Origin: QHXW01 sp963752965
Lineage (GTDB): Bacteria; Acidobacteriota; Terriglobia; Bryobacterales; Bryobacteraceae
Reading direction: 5' to 3'
DNA length: 64,000 nucleotides
Assembly (NCBI GenBank): GCA_963752965.1
Contig: CAVWAJ010000008.1
Coordinates: forward strand, 248,001-312,000
Shown: positions 24,993 through 33,433 of the stretch, one piece after another
Numbering within the stretch: the first letter of the stretch is position 1
Layout of the letters: each line of letters starts with the position of its first letter
Translations under genes and position numbers: made by a program
Notes under the pieces: generated by a model
What the model saw: only the letters and a program-made list of their open reading frames with translations
What the model was told of the DNA's origin: nothing
Databases searched by the model: none

Positions 24993-25602
24993 GCGTTCGC
25001 GCCAAGATCAAGAAATACATCCGGGCGCCGCGCCTGTTGGCGTATTCCAAGTCGGAGAGTAGCCGTTGGCGGATACTCGTGTCGCCGCGCCAGCCCCGGA
25101 CCTGCGCGAGACCGGTCAGCCCCGGAAGGACTGTGAGGCGCTGCCGGTATTCCGGCAGCCAGCGGCTAAACCTTTTGACATGAAGCGGCATCTCGGGCCG
25201 CGGTCCGACGAGCGACATCTCGCCCTTGATCACATTCCATAGCTGCGGGAGTTCGTCGAGGTCAAAACGCCGCAGAAACGCTCCGTAGCGGGTGCGCGGC
25301 GGATAGTCCTGGTTACTCCAGTCGGCGGGACTGGGTTGAAAATCCGCCGGAGTCGTCCGTATTTTATAGAGCACAAAGGGCTGGCCACACAGACCCAGGC
25401 GCACGTGGCGGAACAGGATCGGGCCGCCATCGAGTAGGAGTTTTACCGCCACCGCTCCCAGCAACAGCGGCCCCCAAAACGGCAACGTGAAAGCGATGAG
25501 GGCGAGATCGCAAGCGCGCTGCAAGAAATCCCACGCGGGCCACACCCCCACGCGCGATGGATAGCCCGTGAAACTTTCGAACGGCGTGCTCTGGCCTGCC
25601 AT
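24946..25602 (-). CDS. Bacterial sugar transferase (phosphoglycosyl transferase)
   Basis: The 218-aa enzyme is a short monotopic phosphoglycosyl transferase of the PglC/WcaJ catalytic-domain type. It has one hydrophobic re-entrant helix (about 28-52), the loop GGPILFRHVRLG, the basic KIRT segment, and the hallmarks RRFDLDELPQLWNVIKGEMS and LVGPRPEMP. It would transfer a sugar phosphate to undecaprenyl phosphate to start a polysaccharide. It is solitary here, with no glycosyltransferase neighbours. The C-terminus overlaps the SDR gene tail-to-tail. Confidence 0.88.
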   Translation of the reverse strand: MAGQSTPFESFTGYPSRVGVWPAWDFLQRACDLALIAFTLPFWGPLLLGAVAVKLLLDGGPILFRHVRLGLCGQPFVLYKIRTTPADFQPSPADWSNQDYPPRTRYGAFLRRFDLDELPQLWNVIKGEMSLVGPRPEMPLHVKRFSRWLPEYRQRLTVLPGLTGLAQVRGWRGDTSIRQRLLSDLEYANRRGARMYFLILARTLISGSARHPRPVPGR

Positions 25603-25682
25603 AACCGCATAGTCGCATGGAAGGCCTCAAATCTCTCAGTGCTTGTTACGTGAAGATGCTGAATTTACAACTTGTTGCGGGC

Positions 25683-26144
25683 CTAGGAACACATGTGAAT
25701 GGCAAGCAAGGTGAGTGGCTCGCCGCCGATAGTAATGGGTGTGGCCCAGACCCGCAGGTTGAGTGTGGATGCCTGTCCGCCGACATCCCGGATGATGTGG
25801 CAATCCTGCACATCAGGTGCATTCAGAATGGCGCTCAGGGCTTCGCAAGTGCGGCAGAAGACGGTGGTGCCACAGCCCCAGGGTTCTTCGCGCCAGCGAA
25901 TGCAATCCAGCATTTCTCCGACGCGGAGGCCGAGCAGCTCAGCGGCTGGAATGTCGAGGAGGGCCACCAGGCTGTTATTCACGGCGACGGCCTGCCGGCA
26001 TTGATTCAGGATGAGGGCGGGCCCAGGAAAGCCGTCCAACAGCGCTTGGAGCAGCGGTTCGCCGGCTAGCTTTTGACGAAGGGCACACTCCTGGTCGATT
26101 GGGTCCCGTTCGGCGGGAGCAAAGAATGTCGGCAATCGTTCCAT
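25683..26144 (-). CDS. Stand-alone PAS-domain protein with a cysteine cluster
   Basis: The 153-aa protein (ATG 26144; TTG 26186 also in frame) is a single PAS domain (ALLDGFPGPALILNQCRQAVAVNNS, LGLRVGEMLDC) with inserted cysteines (WGCGTTVFCRTCEAL). The same C-x(7)-C-x2-C pattern occurs, as I recall, in PAS sensors of histidine kinases that bind a cofactor or metal. Here no kinase or output domain is attached and none is adjacent. It is divergent from the PadR gene. It may act in trans or be the sensor remnant of a lost kinase. Confidence 0.7.
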   Translation of the reverse strand: MERLPTFFAPAERDPIDQECALRQKLAGEPLLQALLDGFPGPALILNQCRQAVAVNNSLVALLDIPAAELLGLRVGEMLDCIRWREEPWGCGTTVFCRTCEALSAILNAPDVQDCHIIRDVGGQASTLNLRVWATPITIGGEPLTLLAIHMCS

Positions 26145-26241
26145 CCTCGGATTCCATCGGCCGTTGCGGCGGGGGACTTTAGCCAACCCTTGTGCTAACG
26201 TTTGCTTCGTGGCATAGCCTAACTATGCCAGAGGAGCAATC

Positions 26242-26574
26242 GTGACACAGCGCGACGAAATCCCGACCGGAACTCTTTATATGTTGATTCTCAGGACGCT
26301 GGCCCGCCAAGGCAAAATGCATGGGTACGAGATCGCCAACGCCATCCAGCAACTCAGCCAAGACGTGCCGCAAGTAGAAGAGGGCTCGCTGTATCCGGCG
26401 CTGCAACGGATGCTGCTGAAGGGTTGGGTGACGGCCGAGTGGGGGGTGACGGCGGGCAACCGACGCGCGCGTTATTACCATCTGACGGCGCTGGGACGAA
26501 AGCAACTGGTCGCTGAGGTTTCGCAGTACGAGCGGGTAGCGGCCGCGATTGCGCGCGTGCTACAGCCGGCCTGA
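26242..26574 (+). CDS. PadR-family transcriptional regulator
   Basis: The 110-aa repressor has the PadR winged helix: GTLYMLILRTLARQGKMHGY, the recognition region EEGSLYPALQRML and a wing ending NRRARYYHLTALG. It starts at GTG 26242, divergent from the PAS gene across 97 bp. The permease pseudogene follows after 11 bp. This PadR-permease pairing is the standard acidobacterial arrangement, where the repressor probably controls the permease. The regulator is intact although its likely target is broken. Confidence 0.93.
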   Translation: MTQRDEIPTGTLYMLILRTLARQGKMHGYEIANAIQQLSQDVPQVEEGSLYPALQRMLLKGWVTAEWGVTAGNRRARYYHLTALGRKQLVAEVSQYERVAAAIARVLQPA

Positions 26575-26585
26575 GGGAGGATGCG

Positions 26586-28597
26586 ATGGAATGGCTGCGT
26601 GAACTGGGCCGCCGGCTCGGGATACTGATCCGGGGTGAGCGGTTCGATCGCGATTTGCAGGAAGAGATGCGGCTTCACATCGAACTGCGCCAGCAAGAGC
26701 ATATGGGTCGGGGTCTCGCCGCGGAAGACGCGCACGCCGCGGCGCAACGCAAGTTCGGCAATGCCACGCTTCTGCGCGAAGCCAGTGGCGATGTTTGGGG
26801 CTGGAGGTGGCTCGAAAACATTGGGAAGGACCTCCGGTTGGCGCCCGCGCGTTGTTGCGTACGCCGGGCTTTACGGCTGTCGCAGTGATCGCGCTGGCGT
26901 TGGGGATTGGCGCAAACACCGCGATCTTCAGCGTGGTGAACGCCGTGCTGCTCCGCCCGCTAGCGTACAAAGATCCCGAGCGGCTGGTTACGGTTCTGCA
27001 CTACGGCGACGACCCGGTTGCACCCGCCAACTACATCGACTATCGCGACCAGAGCCATTCGTTCGAGGCGATGGGGGCGGCGGAATGGTGGAGCCCGAAT
27101 CTCACCGGAAGCGATCCGGCGGAGCACCTGTTGGGCCTTCATGTAACGCAGAATCTGCTGCCGATGCTCGGCGTCGAGCCGTTACTCGGCCGAGTATTCG
27201 CCGCGGGAGAAGACCGGGAGGGCGGTGAGCACGAAGTCGTGCTGAGCTATCGGCTGTGAATGCGGCGTTTCCATCGTGATCCTAACGTGCCCGGAAGATC
27301 GATCATTCTCAACGGGGAGGGCTTCCGGGTGATTGGCGTGATGCCGCCCGCATTCAAGTTTGCGCCGTTCTGGGCCACGCGCGCGGAGTTGTGGGCGCCG
27401 CTTGCCTTTGGCGAGCGGATTCACAACCGGGACAGCAACAGCCTGCGCGTTTTCGCGCGACTGAAGCCGGGCGTTACGGTCGCACAGGCCCGGGCGGACA
27501 TTCGAACGATTACGGGGCGCCTGGAGCGGCGATATCCAGGCACAAACACCGACATCGTGCTTGCGCCTCTGAAGGAGAATGTCGTCGGTAAGGTTGAGAC
27601 ACCGCTGCTGGTGCTGCTCGGCGCAGTCGGATTCGTACTCCTGATTGCGTGCGCCAATGTGGCCCACATGCTGCTGGCGCGGACATCGGACCGGCAGAAG
27701 GAAATCGCGGTGCGGACCGCGCTGGGCGCCGAACGGGCCCGCATCATCCGCCAGTTCCTCACCGAGAATCTGCTGCTCGCGGCCATCGGCGCTTCCGCCG
27801 GCCTGTTGCTCGCGGTGTTGGGAACGAAAGCTCTGGTCTTGCTCAGCCCGGCGAAACTCCCGCGTGTGGAAATGGTGGCCATGGATGGCCGTGTCATGTT
27901 GTTCCTGGTTGGAGTTACCCTATTGACGGCCCTGGTGTTTGGGCTGGCGCCGGCGATGCACGCGGCCATAGGCAACCTAAGCAACGCGCTCAAAGAGGGC
28001 GGACGCGGCGGCTCCGACGGGATTCACCGCGATCGGCTCCGAAGTTTCCTAGTGGCCTCCGAATTCGCGCTGGCATTCATGCTGCTGATCGGCGCCGGGC
28101 TGATGATCCGCAGCTTCTCGGCGTTGCAGTCAGTCGACCCGGGGTTCAACCCGCACCACGTGCTCTCGATCGTGGTTTCCGTGGCGGGATCGAACGAGGT
28201 CCAAACGGAGCGGCGCGCGCTCTTCTATCGTCAACTTCTGGAACACGTGCGCGCGCTGCCTGGCGTGGAATCTGCTGGCGTGATGAGCTACGCGGTCGCG
28301 CGGCGCACGCACGAGATCGGGATTCGCATTTCGCTTGGCGCGAGCCGGGCGGACGTGTTGCGGATGGTAGTGCGGCAAGGGATGATGCAGGCACTGGCGG
28401 GCACGGCGGCGGGTGTGGCGGGAGCACTGCTGCTGGCACGGTTGATGGCAGGGATGCTGTATGGGGTGCGGCCAACGGATCCTGTTACGTTCGGCGGCGT
28501 GGCGGCGGTTCTGGGGCTGGCGGCGCTCGCGGCGAGCTGTGTTCCGGCGCGCAAGGCTACGCGGATTGATCCCATGGTGGCGCTGCGGCATGAGTAG
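26586..28597 (+). pseudogene. MacB/FtsX-like permease, inactivated by three lesions
   Basis: Frames read in order give one permease, starting MEWLRELGRRLG. A one-base loss at about 26840 (DLRL then GARALLRTPGF in another frame) shifts the frame. A TGA at 27257-27259 replaces the expected Trp in LSYRL-W-MRRF and keeps the frame. Near 28270-28285 the sequence jumps from GVESAG, in the second periplasmic domain, directly to VMSYAVARRTHE of the last membrane block. That skips a few hundred residues against the intact copy at 13.8 kb. The C-terminus ends normally (PARKATRIDPMVALRHE). Fragments could be translated separately, but a functional permease is unlikely. Confidence 0.88.
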
Positions 28598-28607
28598 GGC
28601 ATTTTGA

Positions 28608-28647
28608 CTGCCGGTCTTTAGCCGGCAGCGGCACGCCGAGGCGTGCG
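28608..28647. repeat. Tandem hairpins between convergent genes
   Basis: CTGCCGG-TCTTTAG-CCGGCAG (28608-28628) is a perfect 7-bp stem, followed at once by a second (GCACGCC-GA-GGCGTGC, 28632-28647). There is no T tract, so this is more like a REP-type intergenic element than an intrinsic terminator. It sits between the permease pseudogene and the convergent ABC exporter, where it may still limit read-through. Confidence 0.55.
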
Positions 28648-28687
28648 CCACTTCATGCTCAGTCCAAAGGGTGAGCTGGTTTGGTCT

Positions 28688-30586
28688 TCACCCCCGAATC
28701 AGGCGCACGGCGTCGCGCAGAGAGTTATTGCCGTTCGTCTTCGTGGCGGCATCTTCAGCTTCCTCGGGAGCAGTGTCGCCTTCGCCGGGCGCGAGAAAAA
28801 GATTCTCTTCGAGGCCGTGCTGCTTGGTGTAGAGCTCGAAATACCTTCCCTGCGCGGCGTAGAGCGTACCGTGCGTGCCGCGCTCAACGATGTGGCCTGC
28901 TTCCACAACAAGAATCTGGTCGGCGCGGCGGATGGTGGAGAGGCGGTGCGCGATGACGAAGGTAGTGCGGCCACGCATCAGGTAGGAGAGCCCTTCCTGG
29001 ATGAGCGCTTCGGATTCGGAATCGAGACTGGAAGTGGCTTCGTCGAGAATCAGGATGCGTGGCTCGGCCAGGATGGCGCGGGCGATGGACACGCGCTGCT
29101 TCTGCCCGCCGGAGAGCTTGACGCCGCGCTCGCCTACGATGGTTTCGTATTTCTCCGTGAACTTTTCGGCGAATTCATCCACACGCGCTAAGCGGCAAGC
29201 GTCGAGAATCTGCTCCTCGGTGGCATTGGGGCGGGAGAAGGCGACGTTTTCGCGAATAGTGCCATCGAACAGGAAAGTATCTTGCAGAACCACGCCGAGC
29301 TGGGTTCGGTAGGAATCGAGACGGACGGTGGAAAGATCGACGCCGTCGACGCGAACCACGCCTTCGCTCGGAACGTAAAACGCGGAAATGAGTCCGATGA
29401 TGGTGGACTTGCCTGAGCCTGACGGGCCGATCAGCGCGGTCACGGTGCCGGGGCGGGATTCGAAAGAGATATCAAAGAGCACGGGTTTGGCCGGCTCATA
29501 GGAGAAGGAAACGCCTTCGAACTGGACTTCGCCACGGATGGTGGCGAGCGCGGAGGTGCGGCGGGGGTCTTCGTCCTCCGGGCGTTCCCTCATGACTTCA
29601 CGGGTGCGCTCTAGGCCCGCAAGCGCTTCGGAAATTTGGGTACCGATCGCGACCACCTGAAACATTGGCGCCACCAGAAAGGCCATCAATGCGGTGAAGG
29701 CAACATAATCGCCGAGATCGATGGTCTTGGCGAAAATCTGGCGCGTACCCACGTACATGACGACGGAGCCCACCACACCCAATAGCACGGTGGCCGAGAG
29801 GCTCATGACAGAGGTAGCCGTGAGCGACTTCATGACGTTTTCAAGAAGCCGTTGCACGCCGCTGGAAAATACCTGGGCTTCGCGGTCTTCCGCGTGATAG
29901 CCCTTGATGACGCGCACGCCGCCCAGTGATTCGGTTAGGCGGCCGGTTACTTCCGCGTTGATCTTGGCGCGCTGGCGGAAAATGGCGCGAATGACACGGA
30001 ACGCCTTGCGTAGGGCCAGACCGAAGGTGACGAGAAAAAACAGGGCCAGCGCCGTGAGGAGCGCGTTCATGTAGAACAAAACGCCCAAGACGATGAGGGC
30101 GGTCATCACGCCGCCTACGAACTCGACGAGACCTGTGCCGATGAGATTGCGCACGCCCTCGACGTCGCTCATGATGCGCGACACCAGCATGCCGGATTTA
30201 TTGGCGTCGTAGTAGGAAACCGGAAGCCGGCCGATGTGAGCTTGGACATCGCGGCGCAATTGGGCAATCAGCCGCTGCGCGGCTTTGGAGAGCAACTGTG
30301 TGAGCGAGAACGACGTGATGCCCTGGATGGCGGTCGCGGACAGGACTGTCAGCACGAGCGGCATGAGCATCTGGATGTTGTGCTTGCCAATTATGTCGTT
30401 GATTAAGAATTTCGTGGAGTATGGCAGCACCAGGCTTGAGCCGCGGTTGATCACCATGAGCACGAAGCCCAGGGCCAGCACAGCGCGGCGCGGCCGGACG
30501 AGGGCCAGGATGTCGGGCAGGAGCGCTCTCAAGCGTTCGGACGCAGGGAGCTCGTCCTTTTTTTCTGGCTTCTTTTCCGGAGACAA
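28688..30586 (-). CDS. MsbA-like ABC exporter (fused membrane and ATPase domains)
   Basis: The 632-aa half-transporter has a charged N-terminus, a six-helix membrane domain (about 35-330) and a nucleotide-binding domain with Walker A GPSGSGKST, Q-loop VVLQDTFLFDG, signature LSGGQKQR and Walker B ILILDEATSSLD, then the switch His in VIAHRLSTIR. It works as a homodimer and probably exports a lipid or drug. The start at 30586 lacks competing upstream ATGs. The C-terminal 40 residues are acidic and poorly conserved. The pseudouridine synthase gene lies 22 bp upstream on the same strand. Confidence 0.94.
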   Translation of the reverse strand: MSPEKKPEKKDELPASERLRALLPDILALVRPRRAVLALGFVLMVINRGSSLVLPYSTKFLINDIIGKHNIQMLMPLVLTVLSATAIQGITSFSLTQLLSKAAQRLIAQLRRDVQAHIGRLPVSYYDANKSGMLVSRIMSDVEGVRNLIGTGLVEFVGGVMTALIVLGVLFYMNALLTALALFFLVTFGLALRKAFRVIRAIFRQRAKINAEVTGRLTESLGGVRVIKGYHAEDREAQVFSSGVQRLLENVMKSLTATSVMSLSATVLLGVVGSVVMYVGTRQIFAKTIDLGDYVAFTALMAFLVAPMFQVVAIGTQISEALAGLERTREVMRERPEDEDPRRTSALATIRGEVQFEGVSFSYEPAKPVLFDISFESRPGTVTALIGPSGSGKSTIIGLISAFYVPSEGVVRVDGVDLSTVRLDSYRTQLGVVLQDTFLFDGTIRENVAFSRPNATEEQILDACRLARVDEFAEKFTEKYETIVGERGVKLSGGQKQRVSIARAILAEPRILILDEATSSLDSESEALIQEGLSYLMRGRTTFVIAHRLSTIRRADQILVVEAGHIVERGTHGTLYAAQGRYFELYTKQHGLEENLFLAPGEGDTAPEEAEDAATKTNGNNSLRDAVRLIRG

Positions 30587-30608
30587 GTTTTGAACCGCTA
30601 CCTGTATT

Positions 30609-31367
30609 TTACACGGGGTTGCCGGACACGAAGTGCTGGATTTCTTGCTTACTCAGCGGGCGGTAGCTGCCGATGGCCAGATCGCCGATGCGCACACTGC
30701 CGATCGCGGTTCGCACGAGCTTGAGGACCTTGCTGTCCACGGCTTCCAGCATCCGCCGCACCTGCCGGTTGCGGCCCTCGGTGATGGTGATCTCGATCAC
30801 CGAGTACTTGGCGCTATCCCGCAGCCGCTTCACCAGGGCAGGACGGGTAGGCCCGTCGTGCAGAGTCACACCATGGCGTAGTTTTTCGAGCTGGGCATCC
30901 GTCAATAATGTAGACGCCTTTACCTGGTAGGTCTTGGCCACCTTATGTTCTGGATTCGTGAGCAGTTCCGCGAATTGGGTGTCATTGGTCAGGATCAGCA
31001 AGCCACTGGTGTCGAGATCGAGCCGGCCCACGGGAGAAACCCAGGTGTCGAGGCCGGAGATAAGATCGTAGACGGTGGAGCGTGCCTCGGGATCCTTATA
31101 TGTGGTCAGGTAGCCTTTTGGTTTATACAGCAGAATATAGACTTTCCCGCGCGAACGGAGAGGTGTGCCATCCAGGGTGATCTTGTCCCGCGCGAAGTCT
31201 ACCCAGTAATCCGGCGACTGGATGAGTTTTCCGTTGACACGCACGCGTCCGGCGCCGATCCAGCGGCGGGCTTCAGTGCGGGACCCCAGACCGGCTTTTG
31301 AAATCACCCGGTCCAACGTCTTCAAGGGGCGCTTCGCACTGCCCTGGACCGGTTGAGATCTCATCAT
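30609..31367 (-). CDS. Pseudouridine synthase of the RsuA/RluB family
   Basis: The 252-aa enzyme has an N-terminal S4 RNA-binding domain (LDRVISKAGLGSRTEARRWI) and a catalytic domain with the active-site Asp in GRLDLDTSGLLILTND, then EGRNRQVRRMLEA. The length and GRLDLDTSG form fit RluB (23S rRNA) or RsuA (16S rRNA). The ABC exporter follows 22 bp downstream. The HutI-like gene is divergent, 26 bp from this start. Confidence 0.93.
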   Translation of the reverse strand: MMRSQPVQGSAKRPLKTLDRVISKAGLGSRTEARRWIGAGRVRVNGKLIQSPDYWVDFARDKITLDGTPLRSRGKVYILLYKPKGYLTTYKDPEARSTVYDLISGLDTWVSPVGRLDLDTSGLLILTNDTQFAELLTNPEHKVAKTYQVKASTLLTDAQLEKLRHGVTLHDGPTRPALVKRLRDSAKYSVIEITITEGRNRQVRRMLEAVDSKVLKLVRTAIGSVRIGDLAIGSYRPLSKQEIQHFVSGNPV

Positions 31368-31393
31368 TCGAATCTACAGGAATTACGTCGCGT

Positions 31394-32545
31394 ATGATCG
31401 CCAAGATGCAGGAGAACGCGGGGAACGCCGTGACCCTGGTGCGGGGAGCGCGCCAACTGTTGACGTTACGCGGTCCGGCCGGCCCGCGCCGCGGCGCCGC
31501 GTTGGGCGAGCTTGGCATCATCCCTGATGGAGCGCTGCTCATTCGGGGAGGAAACATTTTGGAAGCCGGCCCGAGCCGCCGCGTCGAAAACCTGGCACTG
31601 GCGCGAGACGCCCGCGAAATCAACGCGGCCGGGCGCGTCGTAATGCCCGGGTTTGTGGACGGCCAGATCCAGGCGGCGTTTGCGCCAGCGTTGCCGGCGC
31701 GCGCCTTAGCAGTACGCGTGCGAAGCCTCTTGGGAGGAATGGCGCGCCACGGCACAACGACGCTGGCTGCGGGCCCGAATCCGCAGCAGGACCGGGCGGA
31801 CGCATGGAAGCTGCTGCGCATTCTGGCGGACCTCAACGGCCATCCGCTTGGCGTCGTCCCGGTTTGCTACGCGGGCACAGAGACCAGTTGCACTGACGCG
31901 CTGGTTGTTCTCGCGCGTCGAAAGCTCGCGCACTTCGTCAGTGTGGACGCGGCAACCCTGGAACCGGCCGCCATCCGGCGGCTCTCGGAGTGCGCCCGGC
32001 AACTGGGATTTGGTGTCGCCGTCCGCGCGGGCGCGAGTACAACGGCAGTGGGCCTGGCGGTTGAGATGGAAGCGGCCAGTGTCTCGATCGAACCGGTGGA
32101 GGCTGCCCTGGCCGGAGATCTCGTCCGCTCGGGGGTTATTGCCATGCTCCTGCCCGCCGCTGTATACCAGCGGCGCCTGGAACAGCACCCCGCTGCCCGT
32201 ACGCTAATTGACGCCGGCGTCGCAATCGCTCTGGCTTCCAGTTTCGGCGGTGAGCACTGTCCCACTTACAATATGCAAATGGCCGTTTCGCTTGCGTGTT
32301 CGCAGATGGGATTCTCGCCCGCCGAAGCCATTTGCGCGGCGACCGTGAACGGAGCTTACGCACTCGCGCTGGGCCATCGATGCGGATCGCTCGAACCAGG
32401 CAAAGCGGCGGACCTACTGCTGCTCAACGTTACGGACTACCGGGAAGTGGCGGAGCAGATTGGTATCAACCACGTCCACATGGTTTTGAAGAACGGAAGC
32501 GTCATTTACCAGGAGGGTGAGGTCACCGGTTGGGCCAGCCAATAA
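31394..32545 (+). CDS. HutI-like amidohydrolase homologue lacking the metal ligands
   Basis: The 383-aa protein follows imidazolonepropionase along its length (MPGFVD..., HGTTT, CPTYNMQMAVSLACSQMG, AATVNGAYALALG, GSLEPGKAADLLLLNV, DYREVAEQIGINHVH). HutI opens the imidazolone ring in histidine degradation using a metal held by HxH, His and Asp. Here the HxH site reads DGQIQAAF (Q91 and Q93), IHAD reads VAVRAGAS, SADH reads SIEP and ATDF reads ASSF. It therefore looks like a pseudoenzyme. It overlaps ftcD by 16 nt, so it is kept in a histidine-catabolism-like operon. ATG 31394 is chosen; 31406 is possible. Confidence 0.8.
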   Translation: MIAKMQENAGNAVTLVRGARQLLTLRGPAGPRRGAALGELGIIPDGALLIRGGNILEAGPSRRVENLALARDAREINAAGRVVMPGFVDGQIQAAFAPALPARALAVRVRSLLGGMARHGTTTLAAGPNPQQDRADAWKLLRILADLNGHPLGVVPVCYAGTETSCTDALVVLARRKLAHFVSVDAATLEPAAIRRLSECARQLGFGVAVRAGASTTAVGLAVEMEAASVSIEPVEAALAGDLVRSGVIAMLLPAAVYQRRLEQHPAARTLIDAGVAIALASSFGGEHCPTYNMQMAVSLACSQMGFSPAEAICAATVNGAYALALGHRCGSLEPGKAADLLLLNVTDYREVAEQIGINHVHMVLKNGSVIYQEGEVTGWASQ

Positions 32546-33432
32546 TCGAGTGCGTGCCGAATTTTTCCGAGGGCCGCGATGCCACGACGGTGACTCGCAT
32601 TGCCGAAGCTATTGCGTCGGTCGAGGGCGTGGCCATTTTGAACCAGACCTCGGACCGGGATCACAACCGTTCGGTTTTCACATTCGCAGGGGTGCCCGAT
32701 GCGGTCGTGGAAGCGGCATTCCGCGCCATCGAGTGCGCGGTGTCTTTGATCGATTTGAGCCGCCACGCGGGTGTGCATCCACGGGTTGGCGCGGCGGACG
32801 TGGTGCCGCTGGTGCCGGTATCCGGCGTGTCGCTTGAGTTTTGCGCGCAACTCGCGGCGCGGTTAGGCGAGCGCGTCTGGCGCGAGCTGTGCGTACCGGT
32901 ATATTTGTACGAAGCGGCCGCCCGGCGCCCGGACCGGGCCAATCTCGCCAACATCCGGCGTGGCCGTTTTGAGAAGCTGCGCGAGGAGGTGCGCCACAAT
33001 CCCGCGCGGCTACCCGATTTTGGCACGGCGGCGCTCCATCCTACGGCCGGCGCTTGTGTGATCGGAGCGCGACCGTTTCTGATTGCCTTCAACATCAATC
33101 TGGCGACGGCGGATGTGGAGATCGCGCGCAAAATCGCACGTAAGATCCGGGCGTCTTCCGGCGGTCTGCCAGCGGTAAAGGCACTCGGCCTCTACCTGGA
33201 ATCCCGTGGGCACGCGCAGGTCTCAACAAATCTGACGAACTTCGAGGTGACGCCGCTCTGCACGATTTTGGAGGCCGTCCGCGCGGAAGCAGAACGGTGC
33301 GGCGTCCGCATCCAAAGCACGGAACTCATCGGACTGATTCCCCGCAAAGCCTTGGAGACGGCCGGCGACTGCGGCTTAAACATCACGGCGGACCAAGTTC
33401 TGGAAAATCGTCTGGATTCGCTGCTGCGCTAG
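32530..33432 (+). CDS. ftcD: Glutamate formimidoyltransferase
   Basis: The 300-aa protein matches the formiminotransferase domain: IECVPNFSEGRD at the start, HAGVHPRVGAADVVPLVP with the catalytic His, and later FNINLATADVEIARKIA. It transfers the formimino group of formiminoglutamate to tetrahydrofolate, the last step of one histidine breakdown route. The cyclodeaminase domain is absent, as in many bacterial single-domain forms. The TTG start overlaps the HutI-like gene by 16 nt, and lipA begins 1 nt after the stop. No hutH or hutU is in the window. Confidence 0.93.
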   Translation: MGQPIIECVPNFSEGRDATTVTRIAEAIASVEGVAILNQTSDRDHNRSVFTFAGVPDAVVEAAFRAIECAVSLIDLSRHAGVHPRVGAADVVPLVPVSGVSLEFCAQLAARLGERVWRELCVPVYLYEAAARRPDRANLANIRRGRFEKLREEVRHNPARLPDFGTAALHPTAGACVIGARPFLIAFNINLATADVEIARKIARKIRASSGGLPAVKALGLYLESRGHAQVSTNLTNFEVTPLCTILEAVRAEAERCGVRIQSTELIGLIPRKALETAGDCGLNITADQVLENRLDSLLR

Positions 33433-33433
33433 G

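Noticed and set aside
28643..29191. Long plus-strand ORF across the ABC exporter gene
   Set aside because: It is antisense to a clear ABC transporter with all motifs, so it is a shadow of that gene.
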